Below, piece by piece: positions 56,751-64,000 of a stretch of DNA of 64,000 nt. This DNA comes from Polynucleobacter sp. JS-JIR-5-A7 (lineage in GTDB: Bacteria > Pseudomonadota > Gammaproteobacteria > Burkholderiales > Burkholderiaceae): positions 1 to 64,000 of the forward strand of contig NZ_CP061308.1 in NCBI RefSeq assembly GCF_018687935.1. Direction: 5' to 3'. The position numbers were made by a program, and so were the translations under genes. Numbering within the stretch: position 1 is the first letter of the stretch; each line of letters starts with the position of its first letter. A model generated the notes under the pieces. That model had not been told where the DNA came from and ran no database searches. It was given only the letters and a program-made list of their open reading frames with translations.

Positions 56751-58853
56751 GTGGCACGTAAAACTCCCATCGACAAATACCGCAATATTGGTATTTCTGC
56801 GCACATTGACGCAGGTAAGACAACAACTACAGAACGCGTTTTGTTCTACACCGGTGTTAACCACAAAATCGGTGAAGTCCATGATGGTGCAGCTACCATG
56901 GACTGGATGGAGCAAGAGCAAGAGCGTGGTATCACGATTACTTCTGCTGCTACCACCACTTTCTGGAAGGGTATGGCAGGAACAATGCCTGAGCACCGTA
57001 TCAACATTATTGATACTCCAGGGCACGTAGACTTCACGATTGAAGTTGAGCGCTCAATGCGCGTTTTGGATGGTGCCTGCATGGTTTACTGTGCCGTAGG
57101 TGGAGTACAGCCACAATCTGAAACTGTTTGGCGTCAAGCAAACAAGTATCAAGTTCCACGCTTGGCATTTGTAAACAAGATGGACCGCACTGGTGCGAAC
57201 TTCTTCAAGGTCTATGACCAAATGAAGACTCGTCTCAAGGCAAACCCAATCTTGATCCAGATTCCAATCGGCGCAGAAGAAAACTTTAAAGGCGTTGTGG
57301 ACTTGGTAAAGATGAAGGCCATCTATTGGGATGAGGCTTCACAAGGTACCAAATTCACCTACGAAGAGATCCCTGCTGAATTGCAAGCTTCTGCTGAAGA
57401 GTGGCGCGAGAAGATGCTCGAAGCTGCTGCTGAAAGCTCAGAAGAGTTGATGGAAAAGTATCTCGGTGGCGAAGGCTTGACCGAAGAAGAAATTAAAGGC
57501 GCATTGCGTCAACGCACTATCGCCAATGAAATCGTTCCAATGTTGTGTGGAACTGCTTTCAAAAACAAAGGTGTTCAGGCGATGTTGGACGCAGTAGTTG
57601 AGTTGTTGCCATCCCCATTAGATGTGCCACCAGTTCCTTGCGAATTGGAAGACGGTACACCTGCAACTCGTGAAGCCTCTGATAGCGCCAAGTTTTCTGC
57701 ATTGGCATTTAAGATCATGACTGACCCATTTGTTGGCCAGCTCATTTTCTTCCGCGTTTACTCAGGCGTCATGAAGTCTGGTGACACGATCTACAACCCA
57801 ATCAAGGGCAAGAAAGAGCGTGTTGGCCGTTTGTTGCAGATGCATGCAAACCAACGTGAAGAAATTAAAGAAGTGTACGCAGGCGATATTGCTGCAGCAG
57901 TTGGTCTAAAAGACGCGACAACTGGCGAAACATTGTGTGATCCAGATAGCATCGTGATTTTGGAGCGCATGGTATTCCCAGAGCCAGTGATCTCACAAGC
58001 GGTTGAGCCAAAGACAAAAGCTGACCAAGAAAAAATGGGTCTTGCTTTGAATCGCTTGGCACAAGAAGATCCTTCTTTCCGCGTGAAGACTGATGAAGAG
58101 TCAGGCCAAACCATTATTTCTGGTATGGGCGAGCTCCACTTGGAAATTTTGGTTGATCGTATGAAGCGTGAATTCAGCGTTGAAGCAACTGTTGGTAAGC
58201 CACAAGTTGCATACCGCGAAACCATTCGTAAGGTTTGCGAAGAGATCGAAGGTAAATTTGTTAAGCAGTCTGGTGGTCGTGGTCAATACGGTCACGTGGT
58301 TTTGAAGTTAGAGCCACAAGCCCCAGGCAAAGGTTTTGAATTCGTTGATGCTATTAAGGGCGGTGTAGTTCCACGTGAATACATTCCTGCAGTAGAAAAA
58401 GGCATTATCGAGACATTGAACTCCGGTATTTTGGCTGGCTATCCAGTAGTAGATATCAAAGCGACATTGTTCTTTGGTTCATACCACGACGTTGACTCCA
58501 ACGAAAACGCATTTAAGATGGCAGGCTCAATGGCGTTCAAAGATGGAATGCGTAAAGCATCTCCAGTATTGCTTGAACCAATGATGGCTGTTGAAGTTGA
58601 AACACCAGAAGATTTCATGGGTAACGTAATGGGTGACCTCTCATCCCGTCGCGGTATTTTGCAAGGTATGGATGACATTCCAGGCGGCGGCAAGATCGTT
58701 CGTGCTGAAGTGCCGTTGGCAGAGATGTTTGGTTACTCAACTGGCTTGCGCTCGTTGACCCAAGGTCGCGCTACCTACACCATGGAATTTAAGCATTATT
58801 CCGAAGCACCGAAGAACGTTGCTGAAGCAGTTATGGCTGCTAAAGCGAAGTAA
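56751..58853 (+). CDS. fusA: Elongation factor G
   Basis: EF-G moves tRNA and mRNA after peptide bond formation. The 700-residue product has the G1 loop [15 protein letters not shown] near residue 17, [18 protein letters not shown] and NKMD, and the full five-domain length. Start is GTG 56751 ([14 protein letters not shown]). A perfect DnaA-box 9-mer lies just past its stop. Confidence 0.98.
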   Translation: MARKTPIDKYRNIGISAHIDAGKTTTTERVLFYTGVNHKIGEVHDGAATMDWMEQEQERGITITSAATTTFWKGMAGTMPEHRINIIDTPGHVDFTIEVERSMRVLDGACMVYCAVGGVQPQSETVWRQANKYQVPRLAFVNKMDRTGANFFKVYDQMKTRLKANPILIQIPIGAEENFKGVVDLVKMKAIYWDEASQGTKFTYEEIPAELQASAEEWREKMLEAAAESSEELMEKYLGGEGLTEEEIKGALRQRTIANEIVPMLCGTAFKNKGVQAMLDAVVELLPSPLDVPPVPCELEDGTPATREASDSAKFSALAFKIMTDPFVGQLIFFRVYSGVMKSGDTIYNPIKGKKERVGRLLQMHANQREEIKEVYAGDIAAAVGLKDATTGETLCDPDSIVILERMVFPEPVISQAVEPKTKADQEKMGLALNRLAQEDPSFRVKTDEESGQTIISGMGELHLEILVDRMKREFSVEATVGKPQVAYRETIRKVCEEIEGKFVKQSGGRGQYGHVVLKLEPQAPGKGFEFVDAIKGGVVPREYIPAVEKGIIETLNSGILAGYPVVDIKATLFFGSYHDVDSNENAFKMAGSMAFKDGMRKASPVLLEPMMAVEVETPEDFMGNVMGDLSSRRGILQGMDDIPGGGKIVRAEVPLAEMFGYSTGLRSLTQGRATYTMEFKHYSEAPKNVAEAVMAAKAK

Positions 58854-58854
58854 T

Positions 58855-58863
58855 TTATCCACA
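58855..58863 (+). other. DnaA-box 9-mer after fusA
   Basis: A perfect TTATCCACA lies between fusA and the second tuf, 42 nt before the tuf ATG. A single box may be chance. Confidence 0.4.
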
Positions 58864-58904
58864 TTCATTTTGAATATTGACTAGCTAAAGAAGGCAGAAC
58901 AAAA

Positions 58905-60095
58905 ATGGCAAAAGAAAAATTCGAGCGGACAAAACCGCACGTAAACGTAGGCACTATCGGTCACGTTGACCACGGTAAAACGACTTTGACAGCAGCAATT
59001 GCAACCGTGCTCTCAAAAGCATTCGGTGGCGAAGCAAAAGCATATGATCAGATCGATGCTGCTCCAGAAGAAAAAGCCCGTGGTATTACGATTAATACTG
59101 CGCACGTTGAGTATGAGACAGCTAATCGTCACTACGCTCACGTCGATTGCCCAGGACATGCTGACTACGTTAAGAACATGATTACAGGCGCTGCTCAGAT
59201 GGACGGCGCCATTTTAGTTTGCTCTGCAGCTGATGGCCCAATGCCACAAACGCGTGAGCACATCCTTTTGGCACGCCAAGTCGGTGTTCCTTACATCGTG
59301 GTGTTCTTAAACAAGTGCGATATGGTTGATGATGCTGAATTGCTCGAGTTAGTTGAAATGGAAGTGCGTGAACTTCTGTCTAAATATGACTTCCCAGGCG
59401 ATGACACACCGATCATCCAAGGTTCTGCTAAGTTAGCCTTAGAAGGCGACGAAGGCCCATTGGGTAAAGAAGCCATCATGAAATTGGCTGAAGCCCTTGA
59501 TACTTACATCCCAACACCAGAGCGTGCCATTGACGGCGCCTTCTTGATGCCAGTAGAAGACGTGTTCTCCATCTCTGGTCGCGGTACTGTAGTGACTGGT
59601 CGTATTGAGCGCGGTATCGTTAAAGTTGGCGAAGAGATTGAAATCGTTGGCATCAAACCAACTCTCAAAACTACTTGTACTGGTGTTGAAATGTTCCGCA
59701 AATTGCTCGACCAAGGTCAAGCAGGCGATAACGTGGGTATCTTGTTACGCGGTACAAAACGCGAAGAAGTTGAGCGCGGCCAAGTATTGGCTAAGCCAGG
59801 TTCAATCACCCCACATACTCACTTTACAGCCGAGGTTTACATCTTGGGTAAAGATGAAGGTGGCCGTCATACACCATTCTTTAACAACTATCGTCCACAG
59901 TTTTACTTCCGCACTACGGACGTAACTGGTTCTATTGAGTTGCCAAAAGACAAAGAAATGGTCATGCCGGGTGATAACGTCACGATTACCGTCAAGCTCA
60001 TCGCCCCTATCGCGATGGAAGAAGGTTTACGTTTTGCGATCCGTGAAGGTGGCCGTACTGTTGGCGCCGGTGTGGTTGCAAAGATTTTGGCTTAA
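58905..60095 (+). CDS. tuf: Elongation factor Tu (copy 2)
   Basis: A second 396-residue EF-Tu, identical in protein sequence to the copy at 42074 and apparently identical in DNA. This copy has the str-operon position of E. coli tufA (after fusA). DNA identity to copy 1 covers the coding region and 18 nt before ATG (AAGGCAGAACAAAA), and ends about one base after the stop, which suggests ongoing gene conversion. rpsJ follows after a hairpin. Confidence 0.98.
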   Translation: MAKEKFERTKPHVNVGTIGHVDHGKTTLTAAIATVLSKAFGGEAKAYDQIDAAPEEKARGITINTAHVEYETANRHYAHVDCPGHADYVKNMITGAAQMDGAILVCSAADGPMPQTREHILLARQVGVPYIVVFLNKCDMVDDAELLELVEMEVRELLSKYDFPGDDTPIIQGSAKLALEGDEGPLGKEAIMKLAEALDTYIPTPERAIDGAFLMPVEDVFSISGRGTVVTGRIERGIVKVGEEIEIVGIKPTLKTTCTGVEMFRKLLDQGQAGDNVGILLRGTKREEVERGQVLAKPGSITPHTHFTAEVYILGKDEGGRHTPFFNNYRPQFYFRTTDVTGSIELPKDKEMVMPGDNVTITVKLIAPIAMEEGLRFAIREGGRTVGAGVVAKILA

Positions 60096-60133
60096 GGAAG
60101 TAGTAGTAAATAATATTTAGCGGTTTGCTAACC

Positions 60134-60160
60134 GGTGACATCAGTGCTGCTGATGTCACC
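60134..60160 (+). promoter_or_regulatory. Hairpin between tuf and rpsJ
   Basis: GGTGACATCAG (60134-60144) pairs perfectly with CTGATGTCACC (60150-60160) across 5 nt. The sequence after it is GTGCTCTTTA, not a clean T-run, so it may be an attenuator or a regulatory leader stem of rpsJ. Confidence 0.65.
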
Positions 60161-60212
60161 GTGCTCTTTAGATGTATAACGTGGCAGCACCACACCGCTC
60201 TTTGGAATTAAT

Positions 60213-60524
60213 ATGCAAAACCAAAAAATTCGTATTCGCCTTAAAGCATTTGATTACCGTTTGATCGACCAGTCTGCAGCTGAAATCGTTGACACAGCTA
60301 AGCGTACTGGTGCAGTTGTTAAAGGTCCAGTTCCTTTGCCAACTCGTATTGAGCGTTTTGATATCTTGCGTTCACCACACGTGAACAAGACATCTCGTGA
60401 TCAATTGGAGATCCGTACCCATCTCCGTTTAATGGATATCGTTGATCCTACAGAGAAAACGGTAGATGCTTTGATGAAATTAGACCTTCCAGCAGGTGTG
60501 GACGTCGAAATTAAGTTGCAGTAA
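60213..60524 (+). CDS. rpsJ: 30S ribosomal protein S10
   Basis: S10 is in the 30S head and, with NusB, acts in antitermination at boxA. The 103-residue protein has [15 protein letters not shown] and the loop region [17 protein letters not shown]. Length is typical. An unusual 191-nt gap with its own promoter separates it from rplC. Confidence 0.98.
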   Translation: MQNQKIRIRLKAFDYRLIDQSAAEIVDTAKRTGAVVKGPVPLPTRIERFDILRSPHVNKTSRDQLEIRTHLRLMDIVDPTEKTVDALMKLDLPAGVDVEIKLQ

Positions 60525-60715
60525 TTTGTAGTTTCCGGTCTTTTTGCTTGTCAAGATCGGCATTTCAGGATAGAATCTAAGGCTTCGCTGATTTATTTGG
60601 GCGATATTTTAGGCTGTATCAGCATTAAAAATGTTGTAAGTTATTGATTTAGAAGTACTTTTACTTGTAAATCACTTAAATTAATTTTGCCGACCAATCG
60701 TAGTCGGCGTGGAGC
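60525..60715 (+). promoter_or_regulatory. rpsJ-rplC gap: promoter and structured leader
   Basis: TTGTCA (60548-60553) and TAGAAT (60571-60576), spaced 17 nt and each 5/6 to consensus, form a strong promoter. The resulting leader has a hairpin at 60646-60673 (GATTTA/TAAATC and AAGTA/TACTT around a G-G mismatch) and another at 60689-60708 (GCCGAC/GTCGGC, 8-nt loop) two bases before GGAG of rplC. This is a likely L4-type autoregulatory leader for rplC onward. Confidence 0.6.
60548..60576 (+). promoter_or_regulatory. rplC operon promoter
   Basis: TTGTCA, 17 nt, TAGAAT. It would start transcription near 60583 and give a leader of about 140 nt before rplC. Confidence 0.72.
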
Positions 60716-60721
60716 ATGAAT

Positions 60722-61378
60722 ATGAGCTTAGGCTTAATCGGCCGCAAGGTCGGCATGACCCGTCTATTTACGGACGAAGGGGATTCAATTCCTGTGACCG
60801 TAATCGACGTGAGCGACAACAGAATCGCTCAAATCAAGACCCAGGCAACTGATGGCTATGATGCTATCCAGTTGGCACATGGCACACGTAGAGCTACTCG
60901 CGTTACCAAAGCAATGGCTGGTCACTTCGCTAAAGCAGGGGTGTTGGCTGGTAATGGTCTCAACGAATTCCAATTAGACGCAGCAAAAATTGCAGAAATG
61001 ACACCAGGACAAGTAATTCCTGCTGACGCTGCATTTACGGCTGGTCAAAAAGTGGACGTGCAAGGCGTATCGATCGGTAAAGGTTACGCTGGTACCATTA
61101 AGCGTTATCACTTTGCTTCTGGTCGCGCATCCCACGGTAACTCACGTTCACATAACGTACCAGGTTCAATCGGTATGGCGCAAGATCCTGGTCGTGTTTT
61201 CCCAGGTAAGCGCATGACTGGCCACCTTGGTGACGTTACCCGTACCGTACAAAATTTAGTCATCGCACGCATTGATGCAGAACGTAATCTCATCATGGTT
61301 AAAGGCGCTATTCCAGGTGCCCCAGGCGGTAAAGTGATTGTTACTCCAGCGGTGAAGACACCGTTGAAGAAGAAATAA
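60722..61378 (+). CDS. rplC: 50S ribosomal protein L3
   Basis: L3 nucleates 50S assembly and reaches the peptidyl-transferase centre. The 218-residue protein begins [14 protein letters not shown] and has [20 protein letters not shown] and [18 protein letters not shown] 60722 is seven bases after GGAG; an earlier ATG at 60716 is too close to that site. Confidence 0.97.
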   Translation: MSLGLIGRKVGMTRLFTDEGDSIPVTVIDVSDNRIAQIKTQATDGYDAIQLAHGTRRATRVTKAMAGHFAKAGVLAGNGLNEFQLDAAKIAEMTPGQVIPADAAFTAGQKVDVQGVSIGKGYAGTIKRYHFASGRASHGNSRSHNVPGSIGMAQDPGRVFPGKRMTGHLGDVTRTVQNLVIARIDAERNLIMVKGAIPGAPGGKVIVTPAVKTPLKKK

Positions 61379-61389
61379 GGAGAGCGAAT

Positions 61390-62010
61390 ATGGAACTTAA
61401 GCTTCTCCAAGACAACGGTACTTTAGGTGCAGGCGTGCAAGCTTCACCAGAAGTATTCGAACGCGAATATAACGAAGCATTGGTACACCAAGTTGTAGTG
61501 GCTTATCAAGCAAATGCACGTAGTGGTAACCGTGCACAAAAAGACCGTGAGCAAGTTAAGCACACCACCAAGAAACCTTGGCGTCAAAAAGGTACTGGTC
61601 GTGCACGTGCTGGTATGAGCTCTTCCCCGCTGTGGCGTGGAGGTGGTCGTATATTCCCGAATTCTCCAGAAGAGAATTTCAGCCAAAAAGTAAATAAGAA
61701 AATGTACCGCGCTGGTATGAGATCTATCTTGTCTCAGTTAGCTCGCGAAGGTCGTTTGAATGTCGTTGATCAATTTAATCTTGATGCTCCAAAGACTAAA
61801 GTTTTGGCTGACAAAGTTAAGGCAATGGGCTTGGATTCAGTCTTGATTATTGTTGATCAGGTTAGCGAGAATTTGTACTTGGCATCACGTAACTTGCATA
61901 AAGTTGCCGTGGTTGAGCCACAGCACGCTGATCCATTAGCTTTGGTTCAATACAAAAAAGTATTGGTCAGCAAAGCAGCGATCGCAAAAATTGAGGAGTT
62001 GCTGAAATGA
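61390..62010 (+). CDS. rplD: 50S ribosomal protein L4
   Basis: L4 lines the peptide exit tunnel and, in E. coli, represses the S10 operon. The 206-residue product has the conserved loop [20 protein letters not shown] near residue 60 and the PTP-type C-terminal domain. It overlaps rplW by four bases. Confidence 0.98.
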   Translation: MELKLLQDNGTLGAGVQASPEVFEREYNEALVHQVVVAYQANARSGNRAQKDREQVKHTTKKPWRQKGTGRARAGMSSSPLWRGGGRIFPNSPEENFSQKVNKKMYRAGMRSILSQLAREGRLNVVDQFNLDAPKTKVLADKVKAMGLDSVLIIVDQVSENLYLASRNLHKVAVVEPQHADPLALVQYKKVLVSKAAIAKIEELLK

Positions 62011-62321
62011 GCCAAGTCCGTAAAAACGATCACAACCTGATGAAGGTTCTGCTTGGTCCTGTTATCTCTGAGAAAGCCACTATGGTTGCAGAGAAAAACG
62101 AACAAGTAGTTTTCCAAGTAGCTCGCGATGCAAACAAGAGCGATGTAAAACAAGCAGTTGAATTGCTCTTCAAAGTGCAAGTTGACTCAGTTCAAATCGT
62201 GAATCAAAAGGGTAAGCCTAAGCGCTATGGCCGTTTTGAAGGTCGTCGTGACCACACCAAGAAGGCCTATGTGAATTTGAAGCCAGGTCAAGAAATTAAC
62301 TTTGAAGCGGAGGCGAATTAA
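62007..62321 (+). CDS. rplW: 50S ribosomal protein L23
   Basis: L23 is beside the exit tunnel and docks trigger factor and SRP. The 104-residue product has [18 protein letters not shown], typical of the family, and [23 protein letters not shown] 62007 overlaps the rplD stop (ATGA). Confidence 0.97.
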   Translation: MSQVRKNDHNLMKVLLGPVISEKATMVAEKNEQVVFQVARDANKSDVKQAVELLFKVQVDSVQIVNQKGKPKRYGRFEGRRDHTKKAYVNLKPGQEINFEAEAN

Positions 62322-62323
62322 TC

Positions 62324-63154
62324 ATGCCTTTGATGAAGACAAAACCGACCTCACCAGGTCGTCGTTCAATGGTCAAGGTGGTCAATCCTGACCTGCATAA
62401 AGGTAAGCCTTTTGCAGCGTTGGTAGAGCCACAATTCCAAAAAGCGGGTCGTAACAATAATGGTCATATCACTACCCGTCATAAAGGTGGTGGTCATAAG
62501 CATCACTATCGTGTTGTTGATTTCAAACGCAACGACAAAGATGGCATTCCAGCAAAAGTTGAACGCTTGGAATACGATCCAAACCGCAGTGCAAATATTG
62601 CATTGATCGTGTTTGCTGATGGTGAGCGTCGCTATATTCCTGCTGCTAAAGGCATGACTGTTGGTCAAGCAATCATGAATGGTTCTGAGGCACCAATCAA
62701 ATCTGGTAATAATTTGCCAATTCGCAACATTCCAGTTGGTAGCACTATTCACTGCGTTGAAATCCTCCCAGGCAAAGGTGCTCAAGTAGCGCGCTCTGCT
62801 GGTGGTTCAGCAGTATTGCTGGCTCGTGAAGGCGTATACGCTCAAGTGCGTTTGCGCTCCGGTGAAGTTCGCCGTGTTCTGATTGAGTGCCGTGCCACTA
62901 TTGGTGAAGTTGGTAACGAAGAGCACAGCTTGCGTCAAATTGGTAAAGCAGGTGCAAATCGCTGGCGTGGTATTCGCCCAACCGTTCGCGGTGTGGCAAT
63001 GAACCCAGTTGATCACCCACACGGTGGTGGCGAAGGTAGAACTGGCGAAGGCCGTGTACCTGTATCTCCATGGGGCACCCCAACCAAAGGTTATCGCACA
63101 CGTCGCAATAAGCGCACAACTTCGATGATCGTTCAACGTCGTCAAAAACGTTAA
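62324..63154 (+). CDS. rplB: 50S ribosomal protein L2
   Basis: L2 is essential for subunit joining and peptide bond formation. The 276-residue protein has [12 protein letters not shown] near residue 50 and the signature [19 protein letters not shown] with the key His near residue 230. The spacing from rplW is 2 nt. Confidence 0.98.
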   Translation: MPLMKTKPTSPGRRSMVKVVNPDLHKGKPFAALVEPQFQKAGRNNNGHITTRHKGGGHKHHYRVVDFKRNDKDGIPAKVERLEYDPNRSANIALIVFADGERRYIPAAKGMTVGQAIMNGSEAPIKSGNNLPIRNIPVGSTIHCVEILPGKGAQVARSAGGSAVLLAREGVYAQVRLRSGEVRRVLIECRATIGEVGNEEHSLRQIGKAGANRWRGIRPTVRGVAMNPVDHPHGGGEGRTGEGRVPVSPWGTPTKGYRTRRNKRTTSMIVQRRQKR

Positions 63155-63173
63155 GCGATAAGGATAAATAGAT

Positions 63174-63452
63174 ATGACACGTTCAGCTAAAAAAGGCCCA
63201 TTCTGCGACGCCAGCTTAGTAAAAAAAGTTGAAGTTGCACAAGCCAACAAAGACAAAAAGCCGATCAAAACTTGGTCACGCCGTTCAACAATTCTTCCAG
63301 ACTTTATTGGTCTGACAATTGCTGTTCATAACGGTCGTCAACACGTTCCGGTTTATGTATCAGAAAACATGGTGGGTCATAAGTTAGGCGAATTTGCCTT
63401 GACCCGTACTTTCAAAGGTCACGCTGCTGACAAGAAAGTTGTGAAGAAGTAA
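63174..63452 (+). CDS. rpsS: 30S ribosomal protein S19
   Basis: S19 is on the 30S head by the A-site finger. The 92-residue protein has [32 protein letters not shown] and the [20 protein letters not shown] motif. Length is normal. Confidence 0.98.
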   Translation: MTRSAKKGPFCDASLVKKVEVAQANKDKKPIKTWSRRSTILPDFIGLTIAVHNGRQHVPVYVSENMVGHKLGEFALTRTFKGHAADKKVVKK

Positions 63453-63462
63453 GGGGATGATG

Positions 63463-63792
63463 ATGGAAGTTAAAGCTATTCACAAGGGCGCCCGCATTTC
63501 TGCGCAAAAGACACGTTTGGTCGCAGACCAAATTCGTGGTTTGCCAATTGCACGCGCATTGAACATTTTGAATTTCAGCCCCAAAAAAGCTGCCTTCATT
63601 GTGAAAAAAGTAGTTGAATCAGCGATTGCAAATGCTGAACACAATAAAGGTGCCGACATTGATGAGCTTAAGGTATCAGCGGTAATCATTGATAAAGGAA
63701 CTTCCTTAAAGCGCTTCACTGCACGTGCTAAGGGACGTGGCAATCAAATCGAAAAACAAACTTGTCACATTAGCGTGACCTTGAGTAACTAA
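63463..63792 (+). CDS. rplV: 50S ribosomal protein L22
   Basis: L22 lines the exit tunnel. The sequence reads [20 protein letters not shown] at the start and carries the signature [20 protein letters not shown] near the end. Three ATG codons in a row (63457, 63460, 63463) follow AGGGG; 63463 has the best spacing and matches family length (109 residues). Confidence 0.96.
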   Translation: MEVKAIHKGARISAQKTRLVADQIRGLPIARALNILNFSPKKAAFIVKKVVESAIANAEHNKGADIDELKVSAVIIDKGTSLKRFTARAKGRGNQIEKQTCHISVTLSN

Positions 63793-63800
63793 GGAAAGAT

Positions 63801-64000
63801 ATGGGCCAAAAGATTAATCCCACCGGATTCCGACTCGCGGTAACGAAGAATTGGACATCACGTTGGTATGCAAATAACACTGACTTCGCAAAGATGCTGA
63901 AAGAGGACGTAGATGTCCGTAGCTATTTGAAGAAGAAGTTGAAGAATGCATCCGTTAGTAAAGTGGTAATCGAGCGTCCTGCTAAGAACGCCCGCATTAC
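63801..64000 (+). CDS. rpsC: 30S ribosomal protein S3 (partial, runs off the window)
   Basis: Only the first 66 codons are present. It begins [18 protein letters not shown], the invariant S3 start, and continues into the KH-domain region. GGAAAGAT precedes ATG 63801. It is next after rplV in the S10 operon, and the gene continues past the right end. Confidence 0.96.
   Translation, partial: MGQKINPTGFRLAVTKNWTSRWYANNTDFAKMLKEDVDVRSYLKKKLKNASVSKVVIERPAKNARI

Overview
The window looks like the replication-origin end of a betaproteobacterial chromosome. The order dnaA-dnaN-gyrB, then mnmG-rsmG-parA-parB-atp operon, hemE-priA, one rrn operon, and tuf-secE-nusG-rplKAJL-rpoBC-rpsLG-fusA-tuf-rpsJ-rplC... 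is typical of Burkholderiales. Moderate GC, short intergenic gaps and the protein and 16S sequences point to Polynucleobacter (Burkholderiaceae). The genus is my recognition and was not tested by a search.

Region 1 (1-6.1 kb): dnaA, an oriC-like interval with DnaA boxes and a DnaA-trio tract, dnaN, gyrB, a eukaryote-like SET-domain gene and a DUF3717 gene. Region 2 (6.2-10.7 kb): a complete Liv-type ABC importer; its LivF-like ATPase has Arg in place of the Walker A Lys. Region 3 (10.7-14.6 kb): a minus-strand cassette of acyl-CoA dehydrogenase, SDR and APH-fold kinase, similar in make-up to 4-hydroxyacid catabolic systems, then a YfcA-like TSUP permease whose start is disrupted. Region 4 (14.6-26.2 kb): mnmG, rsmG and parAB with two perfect parS sites, one inside mnmG, followed by the nine-gene ATP synthase operon.

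Region 5 (26.2-36.0 kb): hemE, priA preceded by paired DnaA boxes, a lone gcvH, an MBL hydrolase, a small zinc-ribbon protein, a fatty acid desaturase, tRNA-Arg, an orphan cytochrome-type membrane anchor, rsmI, a diaA/gmhA-like gene, a dolP-like BON lipoprotein, a cytochrome c and a GNAT acetyltransferase. Region 6 (36.0-41.7 kb): rrn promoter, 16S, tRNA-Ile, tRNA-Ala, 23S, 5S and terminator. Region 7 (41.7-64 kb): tRNA-Tyr/Gly/Thr-tuf-tRNA-Trp-secE-nusG, the L11-L1-L10-L12 and rpoBC genes, the str operon with a second tuf, and the S10 operon, cut off inside rpsC.

Almost all highly expressed genes lie on the plus strand, so they are co-directional with a fork moving right from oriC. There is no prophage, IS element, CRISPR array or defence island. 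I found no large undescribed system. The more interesting signals are small: mutually exclusive hairpins between rplL and rpoB, structured r-protein leaders, an Ala/Pro-rich tail on L10, the degenerate LivF site, the orphan cytochrome anchor, the DnaA-trio tract and the DnaA boxes at priA.
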